A DNA stretch of 19,981 bases from an uncultured Bacillota bacterium (lineage in GTDB: Bacteria; Bacillota_I; Bacilli_A; RFN20; CAG-826). The DNA lies in assembly GCA_946623775.1 (NCBI GenBank), contig CAMORJ010000015.1:1-19981 (forward strand), read 5' to 3'. Below are positions 15,167-19,981 of this stretch, piece by piece. Every line of letters starts with the position of its first letter. The stretch's first letter is position 1. The notes under the pieces are model-generated. The model made no database searches. It was given only the letters and a program-made list of their open reading frames with translations, and had not been told where the DNA came from. Position numbers and translations under genes: made by a program.

Positions 15167-16635
15167 AAAAGATTCAATCCCGCAGCGCAGGCGTCTTGAT
15201 GGCGCTATCGTCCCTTCCCGGGAAATACGGCTGCGGCGACTTCGGGGAAAGCGCCTATCGCTTCATAGACTTCGCCAAGAAGGCGGGGTTCAGATTATGG
15301 CAGCTTCTGCCCCTTAACCCCCTTGGCTATGGCCACTCGCCATATCAGCCCTTCTCCAGCAACGCCATGAGCGATCTTTATCTATCCCTCGACGCCTTGG
15401 TGAAGGAGAGATTGCTCGATGAGGTCCCGCCTTTCAACGCCGATGCCGACCGCGTCGACTACGAAGCGGTCGCGGCATTCCGCCTGCCTTACCTGAAGGC
15501 GGCGTTTGCCAAAGCCAAGAAGAAAGGCTATTCGCCCCGTGGCTTCTTAGCCCGCAACAGATGGGCCAAGAACTGGGCCTACTTCATGATGAACAAGCGC
15601 CGCTTCGGCTGCTCTTGGGACCAGTGGCCCGAAGAGAACAGGAAGTGGATCGACGGACCCCGCCGCATCAAGAAAAAGGACCGCGAGGACTACGAATTCG
15701 AGATCTGGCTCCAGGAAAAGCTGTTTGAGCAATTCGCGAAACTGAGGGCCTACGCCAAGAAGAACCATATCCTCTTGATGGGCGACATGCCTTTCTACGT
15801 CGGCTACGACTCCAACGACGTCTACGCCAACAAAGACCAATTCCTTCTCGACCCCGAGACCGCCCAACCCACATCGGTCGCGGGCGTACCCCCCGATTAT
15901 TTCTCGCCCACCGGGCAGCGGTGGGGCAACCCGATCTACGATTGGGACAAGCTCATCAAGACCGATTACCGCTTCTTCGCCGACCGCGTCGGCTTCTGCG
16001 GCAAGATGTTCGATTTGGTGCGCCTTGACCATTTCCGCGCCTTCGACACCTATTGGAAGATCCCCGCAAGCGAGGAGACCGCGATGGTGGGCGAATGGGT
16101 TGAAGCCCCCGGAAAGGATTTCTTCAACACATTGCTCAGGAAATACCCCGATTTGGATATCATCGCCGAGGATCTGGGCGACCTTCGCCCCGAGGTTCTG
16201 CAGCTGCGCGACCTCTTCCATTTCCCCGGCATGAACGTCATCGAATTCACCTTCCCCGACCAGATTTTCGCCAAGAAGGACGGCTTCGATGAGCCCAATT
16301 CCGTCTGCTATTTGGGCACCCACGATAACGAAACCATCGTCGGATTCATCAAGGACACCCTGAAGGAAGGCGCGAAGCAGTGGGACGAAGAGCTAATCAA
16401 GCTCGGCTATACCGAGGGCGATTTGGCCCATAAGCTCATCCGATTCTGCCTCGATAAGAAATGCATCCTCGCCGTCATCTCGGTGCAGGATATCCTGGGG
16501 CTCGACAACGCCGCCCGCACGAATAAGCCGGGATGCATCGACGATAAGAACTGGACCTGGAGGATGCCTCGCTTCGACGAATTGGAAGCCAAAATACCCG
16601 AAATCAAAGAGCTCATCGCCAGGAGCAAGCGGTGA
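15163..16635 (+). CDS. malQ: 4-alpha-glucanotransferase (GH77, amylomaltase)
   Basis: A 490-residue cytoplasmic enzyme that transfers alpha-1,4-glucan segments between maltodextrins, releasing glucose. N-terminal hallmarks are RSAGVLMALSSLPGKYGCGDFG and WQLLPLNPLGYGHSPYQPFSS. The GH77 catalytic residues can be placed as nucleophile D289 (VRLDHFRAF), acid/base E336 (IIAEDLGD) and D388 (GTHDNE). The ATG at 15163 overlaps the TGA of the YwaF-like gene and is preceded by a GGAGG site 9-12 bases upstream; a longer in-frame start at 15004 would lie inside that gene and is rejected. It fits metabolism of imported maltodextrin or stored glycogen. Confidence 0.95.
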   Translation: MKKIQSRSAGVLMALSSLPGKYGCGDFGESAYRFIDFAKKAGFRLWQLLPLNPLGYGHSPYQPFSSNAMSDLYLSLDALVKERLLDEVPPFNADADRVDYEAVAAFRLPYLKAAFAKAKKKGYSPRGFLARNRWAKNWAYFMMNKRRFGCSWDQWPEENRKWIDGPRRIKKKDREDYEFEIWLQEKLFEQFAKLRAYAKKNHILLMGDMPFYVGYDSNDVYANKDQFLLDPETAQPTSVAGVPPDYFSPTGQRWGNPIYDWDKLIKTDYRFFADRVGFCGKMFDLVRLDHFRAFDTYWKIPASEETAMVGEWVEAPGKDFFNTLLRKYPDLDIIAEDLGDLRPEVLQLRDLFHFPGMNVIEFTFPDQIFAKKDGFDEPNSVCYLGTHDNETIVGFIKDTLKEGAKQWDEELIKLGYTEGDLAHKLIRFCLDKKCILAVISVQDILGLDNAARTNKPGCIDDKNWTWRMPRFDELEAKIPEIKELIARSKR

Positions 16636-17921
16636 AACGCATCGCCTTAGTCAGCTTGGGATGCGCGAAAAACCTCATCGACAGCGAGATGATGCTGGCG
16701 ATGTTCCCTCCTGAGCATTACATATTGTCCTCCTCTCCCGAAGGGGCGGATCTGATCATCGTCAACACCTGCGCCTTCATCGCCTCGGCGAAGGAGGAAT
16801 CGCTGCAGACGGTTTTCTCGCTCGCCCAATACGGCGCGAAAATCGCGGTGGTGGGTTGCCTTGCGCAGCGTTACTTCAAGCAGCTGCAGGAAGAGCTCCA
16901 GGAAGCCGACCTCATCGTCCCGATCAAGGACTATGCCGAACTCTCCTCCAGGCTCAACGAACTGCTCGGAAGCGACGACATCGTGCCGATGAACCCGCTC
17001 CGCCGCGTCATCTCGACCTCCCCTTATTCGGCGTATCTCAGGATTTCGGAGGGCTGCGACAATTTCTGCGCCTTCTGCGCGATCCCCCTCATCCGCGGGC
17101 GCTTCGCCTCCAGGCCCTTCGGCGAAATCATCGAAGAGGCCAAGGATCTGAAGCATAGAGGCGTGAAGGAAATCTCGCTGATATCCCAGGACACGACCTG
17201 CTATGGCAAGGATTTCGAGAGCCATAAGCCCGATATCGTCGATCTGCTGAAGGCGTTGGATGAGATGGGGTTTTATTCCATCCGCCTGCTTTATCTATAC
17301 CCAAGCGAGATCAGCGATGACCTCATCCGCTTCATCGCCTCCTCCAAATCGGTCTCCCATTATTTCGATATCCCCGTGCAATGCGCAGGCGACCATCTTT
17401 TGGGCCTCATGAAGCGCCACGTCACCCAAAAGGGGACGGAAGAGCTTTTGAATAGCATCAGATCGCTTTGCCCCGACGCCGTGCTTAGGACCACCCTCAT
17501 CGCAGGCTTCCCGGGCGAGACCGAGGAAGACGTCGAGCTCACTTTGGCCTTCCTCGACCAAATCCAATTCGACCACATGGGCTGCTTCACCTATTCCCCC
17601 GAAGAAGGCACATCGGGCGCAGCGATGAAGAACCAGATCCCGGAAGAGGTCAAAATCGCTAGGCGGGACCGCCTGATGAAGAAGCAAAGGAAGATATCCT
17701 ACCTCCGCAACAAGGCGCGCATCGGCGACGTCTACGAAGGGCTTGTCGTCGGCAAAAGAGAAGACGGCACCTATCTATTCCGCTGCATTTGGAACGCCCC
17801 GGACGACATCGATGGCTCGTTCTATTTCAAGTCCGATGCCCCGCTTCAAGAAGGCGATGTCTGCCGCGTCAAAGTCACGGGCGCCTTCGCCTATGACTTA
17901 GAAGGCGTCAGGGTCGATTGA
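16632..17921 (+). CDS. rimO: Ribosomal protein S12 methylthiotransferase RimO
   Basis: A 429-residue radical-SAM enzyme that adds a methylthio group to an Asp of ribosomal protein S12. The N-terminal UPF0004 domain has the three Cys that ligate the auxiliary cluster (C11 in SLGCAKNLIDSE, C47 in NTCAF, C76 in VVGCLAQRY). The radical-SAM cluster motif is C142-DNF-C146-AF-C149, and a C-terminal TRAM domain (about 365-429) binds the substrate. The length is normal. SLGCAKN and SEGCDNFCAFC distinguish RimO from MiaB-type relatives. Translation starts at GTG overlapping the malQ stop (GTGA). It is the last gene of the run; no clear terminator follows, and its transcript probably ends at the tRNA terminator. 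Confidence 0.95.
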   Translation: MKRIALVSLGCAKNLIDSEMMLAMFPPEHYILSSSPEGADLIIVNTCAFIASAKEESLQTVFSLAQYGAKIAVVGCLAQRYFKQLQEELQEADLIVPIKDYAELSSRLNELLGSDDIVPMNPLRRVISTSPYSAYLRISEGCDNFCAFCAIPLIRGRFASRPFGEIIEEAKDLKHRGVKEISLISQDTTCYGKDFESHKPDIVDLLKALDEMGFYSIRLLYLYPSEISDDLIRFIASSKSVSHYFDIPVQCAGDHLLGLMKRHVTQKGTEELLNSIRSLCPDAVLRTTLIAGFPGETEEDVELTLAFLDQIQFDHMGCFTYSPEEGTSGAAMKNQIPEEVKIARRDRLMKKQRKISYLRNKARIGDVYEGLVVGKREDGTYLFRCIWNAPDDIDGSFYFKSDAPLQEGDVCRVKVTGAFAYDLEGVRVD

Positions 17922-17971
17922 TTCAATGCGTGCGCGCGTTCAAGAAAATACGGATAAGGTAAAACTTTTGG

Positions 17972-18000
17972 TTGAAGTGCGCTTGTATTGCTTATATAAT
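17972..18000 (+). promoter_or_regulatory. Promoter of the tRNA-Thr gene
   Basis: TTGAAG (17972-17977), a 17-base spacer, then a perfect TATAAT (17995-18000). Transcription would begin near 18007, about 40 bases before the mature tRNA. Confidence 0.8.
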
Positions 18001-18046
18001 CCCCCTTGCCGATGAGGTTTGTAGCGAGCTTCATCCGCGCATTGCC

Positions 18047-18120
18047 GCCCTCATAGTTCAGCGGTAGAACGGATCCATGGTAAGGATCAGACCTCTTTTC
18101 GACTAAGGGTGAGGGCACCA
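18047..18120 (+). tRNA. tRNA-Thr (anticodon GGT)
   Basis: A 74-base cloverleaf with encoded CCA. Acceptor GCCCTCA pairs perfectly with TGAGGGC; discriminator A. D arm GTTC/GAAC with loop AGCGGTA; anticodon arm GATCC/GGATC with loop ATGGTAA, giving GGT at positions 34-36 and thus Thr (ACC/ACT codons); short variable loop AGAC; T arm CTCTT/AAGGG with loop TTCGACT. G1-C72, C2-G71 and A73 match bacterial Thr identity. Two oddities: A at position 32 where a pyrimidine is usual, and T53-A61 in place of the near-invariant G53-C61. The tRNA has its own promoter and terminator. Confidence 0.9.
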
Positions 18121-18133
18121 ATGGAAAATCATG

Positions 18134-18162
18134 GCCTGCGCAGCATCGCGCAGGCTTTTTCT
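18134..18162 (+). terminator. Rho-independent terminator after tRNA-Thr
   Basis: A GC-rich 8-base stem GCCTGCGC/GCGCAGGC, a 6-base loop and a TTTTTCTT tract. It starts 13 bases after the CCA end and probably also ends read-through from rimO. Confidence 0.92.
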
Positions 18163-18337
18163 TGCTTTCCATTTCGATGAAACAAGAAAAATAGTTTCGA
18201 CGAACAGCCGATTTTTAAACTCTTCGCAATGGCGTTGCCCCTTCGCCGTTTGCGATGCGCCTCCGATAGATGGGAAAAGAGGCCATCGCCATGAAAGCGC
18301 GGGCGCCTATATTGCGTCGCGCATATGCATAAAGCCC

Positions 18338-18365
18338 TTGAATTGTCCGTTTGGGGGTTTAAAAT
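18338..18365 (+). promoter_or_regulatory. Candidate promoter of the lipoprotein gene
   Basis: TTGAAT (18338-18343), a 16-base spacer, then TAAAAT (18360-18365). It would give a leader of about 40 bases, with AAAGGAG about 9 bases before the ATG at 18412. Confidence 0.55.
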
Positions 18366-18411
18366 AATGGCGTTTCGTAGAAAAACACACATCATAAAGG
18401 AGATTTAAACT

Positions 18412-19194
18412 ATGAAAGCAAAGCGTCTGATTCTTGCTCTCGCAGCCACGACCGTCCTCGCTTCTTGCGGAAAAGGCAAGGAAATCAAGCAGGAAGAAGC
18501 CCAGGATGTCGCCAAGAACATCGCAAAGAAAGTCAACGAAGCCGACTTCAAGAACCCCGAAAAGATCCAGCTCATCATTTCGATGGAAGAGAAGGATGGC
18601 GACAAAGTCATCAAATCCAGCGGCGAGGTCAACTATTCCAAACCCGATTATTTCTTCTCCTTCGTCATGAAGCATGACGGGGACAGCGTCGGCGGATACC
18701 GCTATTGGGACAAAGACGAGAAGCTTCTCTACACCGTCATGGACGAAACCGAAGACGGCGAAAGGGACTTCGTCTATTCCACCGTCAGCTGCGAAGCCGA
18801 CAAAATCGATGCCATGTTCGCTGGGCAGACTAAAGTCCAAGAAGGCTCATACAACATGGACTTCAGCGCCATCGGCCAGCTCGCTGGCGTCGTCGCCCAG
18901 GGAATGACCGCTTCCGGCAGCGCCTCCATCGACTTCGGCGGACTCGGCGGCAGCGTTGAAACCCATTACTTCTCCTCCGGCGAAGGCAACCTCGTCGTCG
19001 AAGCCTCCAGCACCGTGAAGGCCGGCGAGAAATCCGTCACCAGCAAATCCTCCATCTGGATCGAGAACTACCTCCTCACCAAGCTGACCAGCGATGATGG
19101 CGAAGGAAACAAGCTGAACTTTGAGATCCGCTATGGCCGCGCCAACGTCGCCAAGCCCAACCTCAAAGACGCTTCCAAAACCGAAATCGACTAA
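18412..19194 (+). CDS. Putative lipoprotein of unknown function
   Basis: A 260-residue protein. It starts with a classic lipoprotein signal: a basic N-terminus (MKAKR), a hydrophobic stretch and the lipobox LASC with C19 as the expected lipidated residue. The mature part begins with a charged helix (about 20-50, KGKEIKQEEAQDVAKNIAKKV) and is then rich in strands with alternating acidic residues, e.g. KIQLIISMEEKDGDKVIKSSGEV and a Gly/Ser-rich stretch at about 165-185. The layout suggests a beta-rich ligand- or glycolipid-binding fold of the LppX/LolA type, but I do not recognise a family and the suggestion is speculative. It has its own promoter and terminator, so it is probably a single-gene unit. 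The start is set by AAAGGAG. Confidence 0.85.
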   Translation: MKAKRLILALAATTVLASCGKGKEIKQEEAQDVAKNIAKKVNEADFKNPEKIQLIISMEEKDGDKVIKSSGEVNYSKPDYFFSFVMKHDGDSVGGYRYWDKDEKLLYTVMDETEDGERDFVYSTVSCEADKIDAMFAGQTKVQEGSYNMDFSAIGQLAGVVAQGMTASGSASIDFGGLGGSVETHYFSSGEGNLVVEASSTVKAGEKSVTSKSSIWIENYLLTKLTSDDGEGNKLNFEIRYGRANVAKPNLKDASKTEID

Positions 19195-19213
19195 TTTAGA
19201 ACCGTCTACCCAT

Positions 19214-19239
19214 AAGCAGCCCCACGCGGGCTGCTTTTT
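19214..19239 (+). terminator. Rho-independent terminator after the lipoprotein gene
   Basis: A 9-base stem AAGCAGCCC/GGGCTGCTT, a 5-base loop CACGC and a T run (TTTTT). It begins 20 bases after the stop codon. Confidence 0.92.
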
Positions 19240-19296
19240 CATACGGTTGTCTTTGCGTGCGCGCAAGAAAGCCTACCTTTTTCTCGCCCATGAACA

Positions 19297-19302
19297 TACA
19301 AT
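19297..19302 (+). promoter_or_regulatory. Candidate -10 for the glycosyltransferase gene, leaderless geometry
   Basis: TACAAT, one mismatch from consensus, ends 6 bases before the ATG at 19309. No Shine-Dalgarno site is present. No convincing -35 is seen at 16-18 bases, which lowers confidence. Confidence 0.4.
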
Positions 19303-19308
19303 TTAGCC

Positions 19309-19981
19309 ATGGACACCTCACCCATCGTCATACGCATGCTCTCCGAGGCGGAATCGGTCCCGGGCCAGGGAGTGGGAAGCGCATATGCCGAGCTTTTGCC
19401 GCTTTTAGGCCAAAGCGATGGCCTGAAAGTCGTCTTCTCGGGCAAAGCGGATATCTACCACGTCCACACCGTGAACCCCTCGTTCCGATGGAAGATGGGG
19501 AAGAAGAAGCTTTCGGTGATGTCGGTCCATTTCATCCCGACCACATTGGATGGCTCGCTCTCGATGCCGAAATGGCTCTTTAAGATCTTCAAGAAGTACG
19601 TCCTTTCGACCTACCGCAAAGCCAAATACCTCCACGTGGTCAATCCCTGCTTCATCAAGCCGCTGGTCGAGCTCGGCTTCGATGAATCGCGGATCGCCTA
19701 CATCCCCAATTACGTGAGCCCATCCTTCAAAGAAGCGGTGGGACCTCTCGACAGGGCCATCTTCCGCGAAAAGCTCGGGATAGAGAAGGACCGCTTCGTC
19801 GTCTTGGGCGTCGGCCAGACCCAGACCAGGAAAGGCATCATGGATTTCCTGAAGGTCGCGAAGGAGAATCCGGACATGATGTTCGTCTGGGCGGGCGGGT
19901 TCAGCTTCGGCAAGATGACCGACGGCTATAAGGAAATCAAAGATGCCATGGACAACCCTCCCGAGAACGTGCGTTTCCTGG
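19309..19981 (+). CDS. GT4 glycosyltransferase, LafB-like (3' end outside window)
   Basis: The first 224 residues of a GT-B glycosyltransferase. The N-terminal domain shows MLSEAESVPGQGVGSAYAEL, a DIYHVHTVNP segment, then SVHFIPTTLDGSLSMP, KYLHVVNPCFIKPLVELGF and IAYIPNYVSPSFK. This order is that of LafB-type enzymes, which add the second sugar to monoglycosyl-diacylglycerol to make the glycolipid anchor of lipoteichoic acid in Bacilli. The second domain begins with RFVVLGVGQTQTRKGIMDFL; the sugar-nucleotide site (EX7E) is beyond the window. The sugar donor cannot be told. A companion GT for the first step would be expected next door. The start is the ATG at 19309, with no Shine-Dalgarno site; ATG at 19336 is the alternative. 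Confidence 0.82.
   Translation, partial: MDTSPIVIRMLSEAESVPGQGVGSAYAELLPLLGQSDGLKVVFSGKADIYHVHTVNPSFRWKMGKKKLSVMSVHFIPTTLDGSLSMPKWLFKIFKKYVLSTYRKAKYLHVVNPCFIKPLVELGFDESRIAYIPNYVSPSFKEAVGPLDRAIFREKLGIEKDRFVVLGVGQTQTRKGIMDFLKVAKENPDMMFVWAGGFSFGKMTDGYKEIKDAMDNPPENVRFL

Noticed and set aside
15547..16323. Long minus-strand open frame opposite malQ
   Set aside because: Antisense shadow of malQ; low-complexity Val/Gly/Glu sequence with no family features.
16647..17225. Minus-strand open frame opposite rimO
   Set aside because: Shadow of the highly conserved rimO frame.
1..19981. Mollicutes-type genetic code (TGA = Trp)
   Set aside because: TGA serves as stop in many verified gene ends, including the ATGA overlaps, and Trp codons in conserved motifs are TGG.

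Overview
The window reads as chromosomal DNA of a low-to-mid GC Bacillota, probably an uncultured Bacilli or Erysipelotrichia-like gut lineage. This is an inference from the gene families: a LafB-type glycolipid glycosyltransferase, a YwaF-like membrane protein, a GPH sugar transporter, an MntE-like CDF transporter, and clear Gram-positive promoters and Shine-Dalgarno sites. TGA is used as a stop in many tight stop/start overlaps and Trp is TGG, so the standard bacterial code applies, not the Mollicutes UGA=Trp code. There are no insertion sequences, phage genes, CRISPR arrays or rRNA genes.

Layout. Bases 1-2241 (minus strand) carry a cation diffusion facilitator (CDF) exporter, then an OmpR-family response regulator overlapping the start of its sensor kinase, which runs off the left edge. 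A roughly 500-base divergent intergenic region leads to a plus-strand GPH-type sugar symporter (2742-4844) with an unusual coiled-coil tail. Bases 4916-6392 (minus) hold an HTH-Fic protein with two palindromic operators at its promoter, and a free-methionine-sulfoxide-reductase-like GAF protein. From 6500 to 17921 everything is on the plus strand: an O-antigen-ligase-like membrane protein, then a very tightly packed run of a degenerate NUDIX-like protein, cardiolipin synthase, iron-dependent alcohol dehydrogenase, galactose mutarotase, galactokinase, a YwaF-like protein, 4-alpha-glucanotransferase and RimO. Most junctions in this run are 4-base stop/start overlaps. A tRNA-Thr(GGT) with its own promoter and terminator, a lipoprotein gene and the start of a LafB-like glycosyltransferase complete the window.

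How it fits together. The sugar theme is clear: mutarotase and galactokinase feed the Leloir pathway, the glucanotransferase handles alpha-glucans, and the GPH symporter probably imports a sugar. A second theme is the envelope: cardiolipin synthase, polymer ligase/polymerase, LafB-like enzyme and lipoprotein. The most noteworthy signals are regulatory: (i) twin identical palindromes at the fic promoter, one filling the -35/-10 spacer exactly; (ii) a perfect 7-4-7 direct repeat at the response-regulator promoter; (iii) several promoters placed so close to the start codon that the mRNAs would be leaderless, including a divergent pair flanking a palindrome. I do not see a wholly novel multi-gene system. 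The HTH-Fic module with its operators is the best candidate for a self-contained regulatory unit.
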